From positions 806,001-870,000 of the forward strand of contig NZ_JAGYPH010000002.1 in the NCBI RefSeq assembly GCF_018343525.1: DNA of 64,000 nucleotides, written 5' to 3'. The DNA is from Lederbergia citrea. Lineage in GTDB: Bacteria > Bacillota > Bacilli > Bacillales > Bacillaceae_C. Below the pieces are notes generated by a model. That model had not been told where the DNA came from. It searched no databases and saw nothing but the letters and a program-made list of their open reading frames with translations. The position numbers and the translations under genes are program-made. Numbering within the stretch: position 1 is the first letter of the stretch; the number at the start of each line of letters is the position of its first letter. This document shows positions 35,783-43,694 of this stretch, in pieces.

Positions 35783-36881
35783 ATGGAATTATTTGAAGTG
35801 AGAACGGAACTGGAAAAAACGGCACAGCGATTGGCCGACTTCAGGGGGTCTCTTTGACTTAGAAGAAAAAGAAACAAGAATAGCTGAGCTTGATGAAATC
35901 ATGCTAGAGCCTGGCTTTTGGGATGACCAGCAAGCTGCTCAAACGACAATCAATGAAGCGAACGGCTTGAAAGATCTTGTGAATGAATATAAAGAATTAC
36001 TTGAAACACAGGAGAATCTCGAGCTTACTCAAGAGCTCGTTAAAGAAGAAAGCGATGCAGATTTAGAAGCGGAGCTTGAAGCGGAATTAAGCCAACTGAT
36101 TGGCCGTTTAAACGATTTTGAACTCCAGCTTTTATTAAGCGATCCATATGATAAAAACAACGCTATTCTCGAGCTTCACCCCGGTGCAGGTGGAACCGAA
36201 TCCCAGGACTGGGGCTCCATCCTCTTACGTATGTACACACGCTGGGCGGAGAAAAAAGGATTTAAAGTAGAGACCATAGATTATCAAGCCGGAGATGAAG
36301 CGGGAATAAAAAGTGTGACTTTGTTGATCAAAGGCCATAACGCGTATGGATACTTAAAAGCTGAAAAAGGTGTTCATCGCCTTGTGCGAATTTCACCTTT
36401 TGATTCATCAGGACGTCGCCATACTTCATTCGTATCATGTGATGTTGTACCAGAGATCACTGATGATGTTGAAATTGATATCCGTTCAGAAGATCTAAAG
36501 ATAGACACGTATCGTGCAAGTGGCGCCGGTGGACAGCACGTTAATACGACGGATTCAGCCGTCCGGATTACCCATATCCCAACAGGCACGATCGTCACAT
36601 GCCAAAACGAACGGTCCCAAATTAAAAACCGGGAACAAGCAATGAACTTGTTGAAAGCAAAATTATATCAGCGTGAGATTGAAGAAAAAGAAAAAGCCCT
36701 TGCTGAAATTCGTGGCGAGCAGAAAGAGATTGGCTGGGGCAGCCAAATTCGCTCCTATGTTTACCATCCTTATTCAATGGTGAAGGATCATCGAACAAAT
36801 ACAGAAGTGGGAAATGTCCATGCAGTAGCAGATGGCGACATTGATACTTTTATAAATGCCTTCTTGCGCTCACGTTTATAA
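35783..36881 (+). CDS. prfB: Peptide chain release factor 2, with programmed +1 frameshift
   Basis: 24 codons from ATG 35783 end at an in-frame TGA (35855-35857), preceded by an internal Shine-Dalgarno AGGGGG and the slip site CTT TGA C. Shifting +1 to GAC at 35856 continues in frame to 36881, giving 365 residues. RF2 reads UGA and UAA, so low RF2 raises frameshifting: an autoregulatory switch. The release motif [12 protein letters not shown] is present, with SPF for stop recognition. It follows secA by a short gap. Confidence 0.97.
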
Positions 36882-36919
36882 GGAAAATGGGATTGTCTAA
36901 AAAGTCCCTAAAAACAAAT

Positions 36920-36960
36920 TAAGTAGAGGAAAAACGAATAGTTTTTCCTCTACTTTTGTA
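36920..36960 (+). terminator. Terminator after prfB
   Basis: AAGTAGAGGAAAAAC pairs with GTTTTTCCTCTACTT, followed by TTGTATTTTTT. Confidence 0.93.
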
Positions 36961-36998
36961 TTTTTTAGACTTTCCCTGTGATAACGCTCCTTTGGCTG

Positions 36999-37375
36999 TG
37001 GAAAATTGTAGTTCACGGTAAATCAATCATGGTTCAATTGCCCGTAGAGGTGGAAAATTGTTATTCACGGTAAATGGAACGCGGTTCGATTGCCCTTAGA
37101 AGTGGTAAATTGCAGTTCACGGTAAATGGAACGTGGTTCGATTGCCCTTAGAGGTGAAAAATTGCAGTTCACCGTAAATGGAACGCGGTTCGATTGCCCT
37201 TAGAAGTGGTAAATTGCAGTTCACGGTAAATGGAACGTGGTTCGATTGCCCTTAGAAGTGGAAAATTGCGGTTCACGGTAAATGGAACACGGTTCGATTG
37301 CCCTTAGAAATGGGAAAATGCAGTTCACGGTAAATCGATCGTGTTTCGTGGAAAATTGTCGATTGCCTTAGATGT
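36999..37375. repeat. 7 x 52-bp intergenic array
   Basis: The motif GTTCACGGTAAAT starts at 37011, 37063 (as ATTCAC), 37115, 37167, 37219, 37271 and 37323, a constant 52 bp. Each unit reads roughly GTGGAAAATTGCAGTTCACG, GTAAATGGAACGYGGTTCGA and TTGCCCTTAGAA in order. Conservation extends over nearly the whole unit, unlike the 21-bp arrays. The array ends in a degenerate seventh unit and is followed by about 220 bases of unique sequence up to cccB. Reading frames through it are broken, so it is not coding. Confidence 0.93.
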
Positions 37376-37594
37376 AAAAATGTGTGTAGCCCGATACTAT
37401 GTCCACCGTCTCTGCACCTTTCGCATTTCCAATGTTTCACACATTAGAAACAAATCCACAAACCTATGCCGCAACTGAAGTTGACCATACTTTCCACTTT
37501 TTCCTCCCTTAATTCTGCTAGTCTGTTTTGTTTTAAAATATCGGAATGTTGGTATACTAAAATAGCGCATAAAATTGCAAGGGAGATGTGTTTT
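37376..37594 (+). other. Unique stretch between the 52-bp array and cccB
   Basis: About 220 bases with no ribosome site before the one used by cccB. It must contain the cccB promoter, but I cannot single out a convincing -35/-10 pair. Confidence 0.4.
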
Positions 37595-37924
37595 TTGAAG
37601 AAAAAATTTTTCACTTTGTTAATGGGTGCTGCGCTAACGCTTGGCCTTGCCGCTTGTGGTGGCGGAAACAACGCAGACAACAACAACAATGCTGGTAAAA
37701 CAACGGCAAATGATCCTGAAGCGATCGTGAAGCAAAACTGTACTAGCTGTCATGGAGACAATCTTGAAGGCCGAAATGGCCCAGCATTAGCTCATATTGG
37801 TGCTGAATTAAGCAAAGATGAAATCCTAGATGCTATTGAAAATGGAAGAGCTGGAATGCCAGCTGGAATTATTAAAGGCGATGACGCTGATAAAGTTGCA
37901 GCATGGCTAGCTGAAAAAAAATAA
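37595..37924 (+). CDS. cccB: Cytochrome c-551, lipoprotein
   Basis: 109 residues. A lipoprotein signal (FFTLLMGAALTLGLAACGG, lipobox LAAC) is followed by a small class I cytochrome c: haem motif CTSCHG at about residue 50 and an axial Met in RAGMPAG. It carries electrons on the outer face of the membrane to the terminal oxidase. It starts with TTG, with AAGGGAG upstream; a longer in-frame stretch to 37466 runs against unrelated sequence. It matches the prfB-cccB order of Bacillus. Confidence 0.95.
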   Translation: MKKKFFTLLMGAALTLGLAACGGGNNADNNNNAGKTTANDPEAIVKQNCTSCHGDNLEGRNGPALAHIGAELSKDEILDAIENGRAGMPAGIIKGDDADKVAAWLAEKK

Positions 37925-37929
37925 TGTAC

Positions 37930-37977
37930 AAAATAAAAGGATGCGAACTGCTAATAACAGTCGCATCCTTTTATTTA
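37930..37977 (+). terminator. Terminator after cccB
   Basis: AAATAAAAGGATGCGA pairs with TCGCATCCTTTTATTT, a long stem with A- and T-rich flanks that can act in both directions. Confidence 0.92.
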
Positions 37978-37980
37978 ATT

Positions 37981-38016
37981 CGGGCGGTGACAGGCACCGC
38001 CCGAATTTTGTCGAAT
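37981..38016. repeat. Dispersed element copy 4 (hairpin form)
   Basis: All 36 bases are identical to copy 3 at 19741-19776, 18 kb away. Its last base is the first base of the minus-strand stop triplet of the next gene, again placing an element exactly at a gene end. Confidence 0.9.
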
Positions 38017-38249
38017 TAAACTGCGCTTACTTTTACGGAGTTTGTATCTGTTAGGTCAGAGTCATTTAGTAAGATTAATGGTACGTTGGCAAAGCTGAAA
38101 TCTCCATTCTCCTCTCCGAATCCTTGATTTTGTTTATTAGACATAAACGTGTCAATATGCTGGTTCGGTCCAAGACTCATTGTCGCTCCACGATCCATCG
38201 TATTTACCTTAAACACAAGCAAATTAACTACTACGGGACCAAAAAACAC
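38016..38249 (-). CDS. Small GerPA/F-like spore protein A
   Basis: 77 residues, beta-rich. The pattern G..(V/I).....(V/I).......G.......QGFGEENGD ... (I/L)..D.D..D is shared with the proteins encoded at 38269-38505 and 39054-39275, and resembles the short GerPA/GerPF spore germination proteins. GGAGGTGG lies upstream of a GTG (38249), with a TTG three bases earlier as an alternative. Its stop codon abuts the dispersed element. Likely a spore coat permeability or assembly role, by analogy. Confidence 0.6.
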   Translation of the reverse strand: MFFGPVVVNLLVFKVNTMDRGATMSLGPNQHIDTFMSNKQNQGFGEENGDFSFANVPLILLNDSDLTDTNSVKVSAV

Positions 38250-38268
38250 CAATTTTCCACCTCCTGCT

Positions 38269-38505
38269 TCATGGTAGGGGAATTTTTTGAAAAGAAGACG
38301 GACTGTCAATCAAGTCTCGATCATCAACAGCGCTTTTTATGCCAACAAAGTCGCAATCATCCCCTAAATTTTGCCCGAAACCCTGTGTTTTCTTGTCATA
38401 ATTATTCCAATCGGCTAACAGGTTTTGTCCGATATTTACGGCAGAAGCATTTTCAAAGGAATTAATTTTTAATACAAAAATATTAATGTTAATAGCACTA
38501 GGCAA
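38269..38505 (-). CDS. Small GerPA/F-like spore protein B
   Basis: 78 residues, MPSAININIFVLKINSFENASAVNIGQNLL then TQGFGQNLGD and AVDDRDLIDS. It is a paralogue of the neighbouring protein A (38016) and of the third copy at 39054. The start is TTG with AGGAGGTGG eight bases upstream. It lies 19 bases before protein A on the same strand, so the two form an operon. The divergent gene at 38578 (Hsp20-like) shares the same intergenic region. Confidence 0.6.
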   Translation of the reverse strand: MPSAININIFVLKINSFENASAVNIGQNLLADWNNYDKKTQGFGQNLGDDCDFVGIKSAVDDRDLIDSPSSFQKIPLP

Positions 38506-38577
38506 TGGAGTCCACCTCCTCTACCGAACTATATTCAAAATGAATGTTTTTATGACGCTTAAAAGGAGGGAAAACCC

Positions 38578-39057
38578 ATGGATTTCGATAAATTAAGGCA
38601 ATGGATGGAGCTCGCACAAAAGTACCAATCAGGCGATTTTTGGAATGGGATGCTTGATCAATCCTCCTTTACCCAATTTATGAAAGATAATATGGACATG
38701 GGTCAACAATCTGAACCTAAAACTCAACCGTCAACCTCAACTAGCACGCAGTTTCCGAAGGTTGATATATATATGACAGAATCAGAGGTCGTTGTCATAG
38801 CCGAATTAGCTGGTTATGAAAAAGAAAATCTTCACATATCTGTCTCTGGAAACAAGTTATTACTAAAAGGGACGTCAACACCAATTATTATCGGGCAGCC
38901 AGTTCTGCAAGAAAGAAATGAGGGGCAATTTCAGCGGATCATTGAATTACCGGAACCTACATATTCAAATCAAATCAAAGCAAGGTTTCAGAACGGACTT
39001 TTAACATTAACCTACAGCCGAAAGTACTTTCAAGAAGAAAGAGTAGCCATTGATTAA
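38578..39057 (+). CDS. Hsp20/alpha-crystallin-like protein (coat-type)
   Basis: 159 residues. The first 60 are hydrophilic (DKLRQWMELAQKYQSGDFW). The alpha-crystallin domain spans about 60-155: KVDIYMTESEVVVIAELAGYEKENLHISVSGNKLLLKG and QFQRIIELPEPTYSNQIKARFQNGLLTLTY. Bacillus coat proteins CotM and CotP are of this type. It has AAAGGAGGG upstream. Its stop overlaps the stop of the convergent small gene at 39054. The surrounding GerP-like genes suggest a spore envelope role. Confidence 0.78.
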   Translation: MDFDKLRQWMELAQKYQSGDFWNGMLDQSSFTQFMKDNMDMGQQSEPKTQPSTSTSTQFPKVDIYMTESEVVVIAELAGYEKENLHISVSGNKLLLKGTSTPIIIGQPVLQERNEGQFQRIIELPEPTYSNQIKARFQNGLLTLTYSRKYFQEERVAID

Positions 39058-39275
39058 GTTTTTTCTGAATTGGAATCCTCCATATCAGAATCATCGATGA
39101 CAAACTCCGGAAACTGAAATGCGCCCCTATCGCCACTGTGTTCACCAAAACCCTCAACCCGATGATTTCTAACGTGGTTTCCAATTTGCATCGTAGAACT
39201 GACCGATATTTTAGCCAGCCTGTCGGCACTAGTCATACGAATTGTATGAATGGAGATATTAGTCGGTAACACCAT
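39054..39275 (-). CDS. Small GerPA/F-like spore protein C
   Basis: 73 residues, MVLPTNISIHTIRMTSADRLAKISVSSTMQIGNHV then VEGFGEHSGD and VIDDSDMEDSNSEKT. It shares the GFGE..GD and D.D..DS pattern with proteins A and B. Its stop codon overlaps the stop of the Hsp20-like gene by a few bases, a tight convergent arrangement. GGAGGA lies upstream of ATG. It is therefore a third, separately transcribed member. Confidence 0.6.
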   Translation of the reverse strand: MVLPTNISIHTIRMTSADRLAKISVSSTMQIGNHVRNHRVEGFGEHSGDRGAFQFPEFVIDDSDMEDSNSEKT

Positions 39276-39331
39276 TTAGCTGCTCCTCCTTTCTTTTTAA
39301 TAAAAATCATAAAAAAATGTGGGGATTTCAT

Positions 39332-40108
39332 ATGCCTATAAAAGGATTATTCAATCAAAAACAAAATCATGAAATTTTATTAGAAAAAATAGCCGAACTG
39401 GAAAAAAAACAACGAAGATTAAACGAAATTGAAGTCCAAATTAAACGGTTGTTGAAAATGGAAGAAGATGTAGCCTCGCTTTTAAAAGTAAAAGGTGAAT
39501 TAAAAAATACCTCTATCCCCAAAAAGCCAATACAGGAAGCAAAAAATAAGCGCAAAGGTCGTGAAGAGCCCTATTTAGCAGAAGCTTCCATCATAAAAAA
39601 AATTACACCCTTTATAAAAGCAGTCGGACTAATGGATAAACAAATTACCGAACTTGAAAAACATATTGCGCGGATTCATCAATCTCAAGCAAATATTTAT
39701 CATCGCCTTGACGAAATTGAGGCTAAGCTTTCCGGATTTCAGACTGATATGGAGGAGAAAGATAAAAAAACTAGTATAAATAAGCCGACTGAACAAGCTG
39801 TTGTTATTAAAGAAATTCGTATTGATAAATTTTATTTAGATAAATACGAGCAAAATAATAATTTCGGGCAGTTGGGGATTAAGGAATTGAGTGGTGCCTT
39901 GAACATTGGAGCGACATTCGGCAGGGAAGTGATTCCAAAGGAAATTTCTGACCAAATTAAAGAAGATATGGAGGGATTTGCAGATTTGAAAAAAGATTTT
40001 GCCAAGGGAGAAGCGGAAGAAGAGTCATCTAGTGTGGATGAATCTGTTTCAGAAGAAAGTGAAACTTTTACAGAAATCCCGATTGAAGTCATTTCCGATG
40101 ACGAATAA
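39332..40108 (+). CDS. GerPC-like coiled-coil spore protein
   Basis: 258 residues. A long N-terminal coiled coil (about 15-165, LEKIAELEKKQRRLNEIEVQIKRLLKMEEDV and LEKHIARIHQSQANIYHRLDEIEAKL) is followed by a conserved strand-like patch, IDKFYLDKYEQNNNFGQLGIKELSGALNIGATFG (about 170-205), like GerPC, and an acidic tail. In the Bacillus gerP operon GerPC sits beside GerPA, GerPB and GerPF, as here. I chose ATG 39332 (TGGGGAT upstream) over ATG 39317. A strong terminator follows. Confidence 0.65.
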   Translation: MPIKGLFNQKQNHEILLEKIAELEKKQRRLNEIEVQIKRLLKMEEDVASLLKVKGELKNTSIPKKPIQEAKNKRKGREEPYLAEASIIKKITPFIKAVGLMDKQITELEKHIARIHQSQANIYHRLDEIEAKLSGFQTDMEEKDKKTSINKPTEQAVVIKEIRIDKFYLDKYEQNNNFGQLGIKELSGALNIGATFGREVIPKEISDQIKEDMEGFADLKKDFAKGEAEEESSSVDESVSEESETFTEIPIEVISDDE

Positions 40109-40152
40109 AAAACAAAACGTGAAACCTATGGTTCATGTTTTGTTTTTTTTGA
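40108..40152 (+). terminator. Terminator after the GerPC-like gene
   Basis: AAAACAAAACGTGAAAC pairs with GGTTCATGTTTTGTTTT (with mismatch and G-U), followed by TTTT. Confidence 0.85.
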
Positions 40153-40257
40153 TTTAATAAACGTGATAAAAGTCCTGATTTCCAGACCCTACTTAATATT
40201 CAGAAGAATATCAAAAAGGAGATTTAATTTGAAATGAAACTGTAATATATAAAACCC

Positions 40258-40285
40258 TTAACATATCAAAATCTGATGTTATAAT
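40258..40285 (+). promoter_or_regulatory. Probable sigma-A promoter of ftsEX
   Basis: TTAACA at 40258-40263, 16 bases, then TATAAT at 40280-40285. The start would be near 40292, giving a leader of about 170 bases to ftsE. A 7-bp hairpin TTTCGTC/GACGAAA lies in the leader (40301-40321), followed a few bases on by TTTTTTT, so partial attenuation is possible. Confidence 0.55.
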
Positions 40286-40462
40286 TAGTTTGGGTTAAAG
40301 TTTCGTCAACAAGCGACGAAAAACATCAGTTTTTTTCGCGTATACATAAAAGAGTGAAAAAACAGGGATAAATTAGCATCATCGATTTTTTGCTCTAAGG
40401 ATTAAATATGCCGGGACAAAATCTCTATGGTGGAGCAAAATCAATAGGGGCCGGGTGATTAT

Positions 40463-41149
40463 ATGATCGAAATGCAGGATGTCATAAAAAAATACCCAAA
40501 CGGTATTACTGCTGCAAACGGACTGAACATCCACATTAAGCAAGGGGAATTTTTATATGTCGTAGGTCCGAGCGGTGCTGGGAAATCTACTTTCATAAAA
40601 ATGATATATAGAGAAGAAAAGGCTAATTCAGGTAAAATTATTGTTGATGGATTAGACTTAGCCAAGCTAAAAAATAAAAAAGTTCCTTATTTACGAAGAA
40701 ACATTGGAGTTGTCTTTCAAGACTTCAAGCTTCTGCCTACATTAACAGTGTTTGAAAATGTAGCTTTTGCGCTTGAAGTAATTGAAGAACGTCCTAAAGA
40801 AATAAAAAAAAGAGTCATGGAAGTACTTGCTTTGGTTGGATTGAAGCATAAAGTTAGAATGTTGCCAACAGAGCTATCTGGTGGAGAACAACAGCGGGTT
40901 TCAATTGCTAGATCTATTGTTAACAATCCAAAACTTGTAATTGCGGACGAGCCTACAGGAAACTTGGATCCTGATACGTCTTGGGAAATTATGAGTCTAT
41001 TGGAAGAGATCAACCTTCAAGGTACTACTATCATTATGGCTACTCATAATAAAGAGATTGTTAATACGATCAAGCATCGAGTAGTAGCTATAGAAAATGG
41101 TAGAATTATCCGTGATGAGCTGAGGGGTGAATACGGATATGAAAGCTAG
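40463..41149 (+). CDS. ftsE: FtsE cell-division ABC ATPase
   Basis: 228 residues. Walker A GPSGAGKST, Q-loop VVFQDFKLLPTL, signature ELSGGEQQR and Walker B LVIADEPTGNLD are all present. FtsE powers FtsX, which switches on a peptidoglycan hydrolase during growth and division. The ribosome site is GGGGCCGGGTG. The stop overlaps the ftsX start region by 11 bases. Confidence 0.97.
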   Translation: MIEMQDVIKKYPNGITAANGLNIHIKQGEFLYVVGPSGAGKSTFIKMIYREEKANSGKIIVDGLDLAKLKNKKVPYLRRNIGVVFQDFKLLPTLTVFENVAFALEVIEERPKEIKKRVMEVLALVGLKHKVRMLPTELSGGEQQRVSIARSIVNNPKLVIADEPTGNLDPDTSWEIMSLLEEINLQGTTIIMATHNKEIVNTIKHRVVAIENGRIIRDELRGEYGYES

Positions 41150-42023
41150 AACCTTCCGCCGTCATTTAAAGGAAAGTTTTAAGAGTTTACGCCGTAACGG
41201 CTGGATGACGTTTGCCTCAGTCAGTGCTGTAACCGTCACATTACTTTTAGTCGGAGTATTCTTCGTCATTATGATGAATATGAATAAATTTGCGAATGAT
41301 ATCGAAAACGATGTGGAAATTAGAGCACATATTGAACTGAAAACTTCGGCCGAAGACCAAGCTGATCTCAAACAAAAGATTGAAAAGCTCAATCTAGTTG
41401 AATCAGTAACGTTTTCATCTAAAGAAAGTGAGTTGGAGCATTTAATTCAAACAATGGGTGATGATTGGGAGCTTTATGAACAGGAAAACCCACTGCATGA
41501 CGTATTTATCGTAAAAACGAAGAATCCAGTCGACACACCAATTGTCGCAAAAGAGATTCAGAAATTTGAATTTGTGCATTCAGCAGTATATGGTGAAACG
41601 AAAGTTGAAAATCTGTTTAATATTTTAAAGACAAGCCGTAACGTAGGTTTGGTATTAATTATCGGCTTATTGTTTACTGCAATGTTTTTAATCTCTAATA
41701 CTATTAAAATTACGATTTTTGCAAGGCGTCGAGAAATTGAGATTATGAAACTTGTCGGGGCGACGAACTGGTTTATCCGTTGGCCATTCCTTTTCGAAGG
41801 GATTTGGCTAGGGATTCTCGGAGCAGCTCTTCCAATTGGCATTGTGGCTTCAGGCTATTACTACGCTTATGATTTTATGGCTGCTCGAATACCAGGACAA
41901 TTGATTACACCGCTTCAATATACTCCGTTTGTTTACCAAGTGAGCTTAGTCTTACTCATAATGGGTGTATTAATAGGCGGCTGGGGCAGTTTCATCTCGG
42001 TTAGACGCTTTTTGAAAGTATAA
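41139..42023 (+). CDS. ftsX: FtsX division membrane protein
   Basis: 294 residues: four membrane segments (about 23-43, 172-192, 222-245 and 265-290) and a large external domain between the first two. The start is MKARTFRRHLKESFKSLRRNGWM, standard for FtsX. An in-frame GTG at 41127 (12 bases earlier) lies over the ribosome site. FtsX carries the signal from FtsE to a hydrolase. The gene next downstream is a secreted coiled-coil M23 peptidase, a fitting target. Confidence 0.96.
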   Translation: MKARTFRRHLKESFKSLRRNGWMTFASVSAVTVTLLLVGVFFVIMMNMNKFANDIENDVEIRAHIELKTSAEDQADLKQKIEKLNLVESVTFSSKESELEHLIQTMGDDWELYEQENPLHDVFIVKTKNPVDTPIVAKEIQKFEFVHSAVYGETKVENLFNILKTSRNVGLVLIIGLLFTAMFLISNTIKITIFARRREIEIMKLVGATNWFIRWPFLFEGIWLGILGAALPIGIVASGYYYAYDFMAARIPGQLITPLQYTPFVYQVSLVLLIMGVLIGGWGSFISVRRFLKV

Positions 42024-42116
42024 ACTATTTATTTTGTATGATGACTCTACGAAAATTAAGTAAAGCGTTACTTTCTTATAGAGTAGGATGCAAGAGGGAG
42101 AAAGGGGAACTATTTT

Positions 42117-43532
42117 TTGAAAAGACGTTCGGTACTCTCGTTAACATTGGCTATAGCTTTAGGATTTGGGGGAATATTTACACATAGTGGCGCTGCATTC
42201 GCCGCTACATTATCAGACCTGGAAAATGAGCAATCAAACATACTGAATAAGCGCTCAAATGTGAATCAATCGATCGGGGAAAAGGATGGTCAAATCTCTG
42301 AAATCATCGATAAGCAAAGTTTGCTAGAAGATGAGATGAAGCGACTTGAACTGCAAATTGCGAATACGGATAATAAAATAAGTAAAAAGCAGAAACAAAT
42401 TAAGGATACTAAAGCAGAAATTGAAAGACTTAAAGCAGAAATTGAAGAATTAAAGATAAGAATTGAAAAAAGAAACGAAATGCTTCGAGAAAGAGCACGT
42501 AATATTCAAATGAATGGCGGCTCGGTGAAATATATTGATGTATTACTTGGAGCAGAAAGCTTTGGAGATTTTGTCGATCGCGTATCTGCAGTAACGACGC
42601 TTGTTAATGCAGATAAAGAAATTATCGAAGAACAAAAGGCTGATAAAGAGAAGCTTGAAAGCAACCAAGCAGAAGTTGAGAAGAAGCTTGCTTCTTTAAA
42701 TGATATGTTGAAAGAACTTGAAGGCTTAAAGGCAGATTTAAAAGCACAAAATGCTCGTAAAAAACAAGTGATGAAAGAACTTTCAGCTCAGAAAAAACAT
42801 ATTGAAAGTGAAAAAATGGCTTTAGAAGAAGAATCGGAAGTGCTTAAAGCACAAGAAGCTGCTATCTCAAAGGCGATTATTCAAGAAAAAGAGCGAATTG
42901 CTGAAGAAGAGCGAAAAGCTCGTGAAGAGGCTGCAAGATTAGAACGTGAAGAAGCAGCGCGCAAGGCAGCGGAAGAAGCTGAGAGAGCAAGAGCTGCAAA
43001 AGAGAATCAAGTATCAATTCCACCAACACCGGCATCAAAACCAAAGCAACCGGAAAGCAGTAATAGCACTCCTCCTGCACGTTCAGGTGGAGGTGGTGGA
43101 AGCTCAGTCGGTGCTCCACCAGTAACATCTGGAATGTTCATGAGACCAGCCAACGGATACATCTCTTCTGGATTCGGTCCTCGTCCTAGTCTTGGTGGAT
43201 TTCATTATGGTATAGATATTGCCGCATCAGGTACTGTTCCTGTTGTAGCAGCAGCTGGTGGCGTTGTAAGCATGTCTTATTTTTCACCGAGCTATGGTAA
43301 TGTCGTCTTTGTTACCCATCATTTAAATGGACAGACCTATACTACAGTTTATGCTCATTTGAGAAGCCGTAGTGTGTCAGCTGGTGCATCTGTTTCGAAA
43401 GGACAACTCCTTGGTTATATGGGTAATACCGGTCAATCATACGGACAGCATTTGCATTTTGAATTCCATGTCGGTGCATGGAATGGTGCAAAATCGAACG
43501 CAGTAGATCCACGCAGATATGTTAACTTTTAA
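42117..43532 (+). CDS. Secreted M23 peptidoglycan hydrolase with coiled coil (EnvC/CwlO-like partner of FtsEX)
   Basis: 471 residues. Signal peptide at 1-30 (LTLAIALGFGGIFTHSGAAFA), then a long coiled coil (about 35-300) with an EERKAREEAARLEREEAARKA segment. A proline/serine/glycine linker and the M23 (LytM) domain (about 345-470) follow. The zinc motifs are intact: FHYGIDIA (H-x3-D) and HLHFEFH. FtsEX regulates such enzymes by contact with the coiled coil. It starts with TTG, with AAAGGGG upstream, and the gene lies 93 bases after ftsX. Confidence 0.93.
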   Translation: MKRRSVLSLTLAIALGFGGIFTHSGAAFAATLSDLENEQSNILNKRSNVNQSIGEKDGQISEIIDKQSLLEDEMKRLELQIANTDNKISKKQKQIKDTKAEIERLKAEIEELKIRIEKRNEMLRERARNIQMNGGSVKYIDVLLGAESFGDFVDRVSAVTTLVNADKEIIEEQKADKEKLESNQAEVEKKLASLNDMLKELEGLKADLKAQNARKKQVMKELSAQKKHIESEKMALEEESEVLKAQEAAISKAIIQEKERIAEEERKAREEAARLEREEAARKAAEEAERARAAKENQVSIPPTPASKPKQPESSNSTPPARSGGGGGSSVGAPPVTSGMFMRPANGYISSGFGPRPSLGGFHYGIDIAASGTVPVVAAAGGVVSMSYFSPSYGNVVFVTHHLNGQTYTTVYAHLRSRSVSAGASVSKGQLLGYMGNTGQSYGQHLHFEFHVGAWNGAKSNAVDPRRYVNF

Positions 43533-43546
43533 TATGATGATTTAGA

Positions 43547-43578
43547 CGAGCCGCATCCTTAAGGGGTGCGGCTTTTCG
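43547..43578 (+). terminator. Terminator after the M23 hydrolase gene
   Basis: AGCCGCA(TCC) pairs with (GGG)TGCGGCT around TTAA, followed by TTTTCGTT. Confidence 0.85.
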
Positions 43579-43694
43579 TTATTCTTGGGAATAAGGTAAG
43601 AAAGTATTTGCATATACATAAATATGCTAAAATATAAGTCATAGAACAGAAAATATTTAAGAATTCAAAGTTACCTGGATGCGAGGGACCATTC

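Noticed and set aside
36999..37375. The 52-bp array as a CRISPR
   Set aside because: Nearly the whole unit is conserved and there is no distinct unique spacer; no cas genes are nearby.
40272..40337. Outer stem CTGATGTT/AACATCAG plus T-run as an ftsE leader terminator
   Set aside because: The 5' arm lies upstream of the likely transcription start given by the TTAACA/TATAAT promoter, so the outer stem would not be in the RNA.
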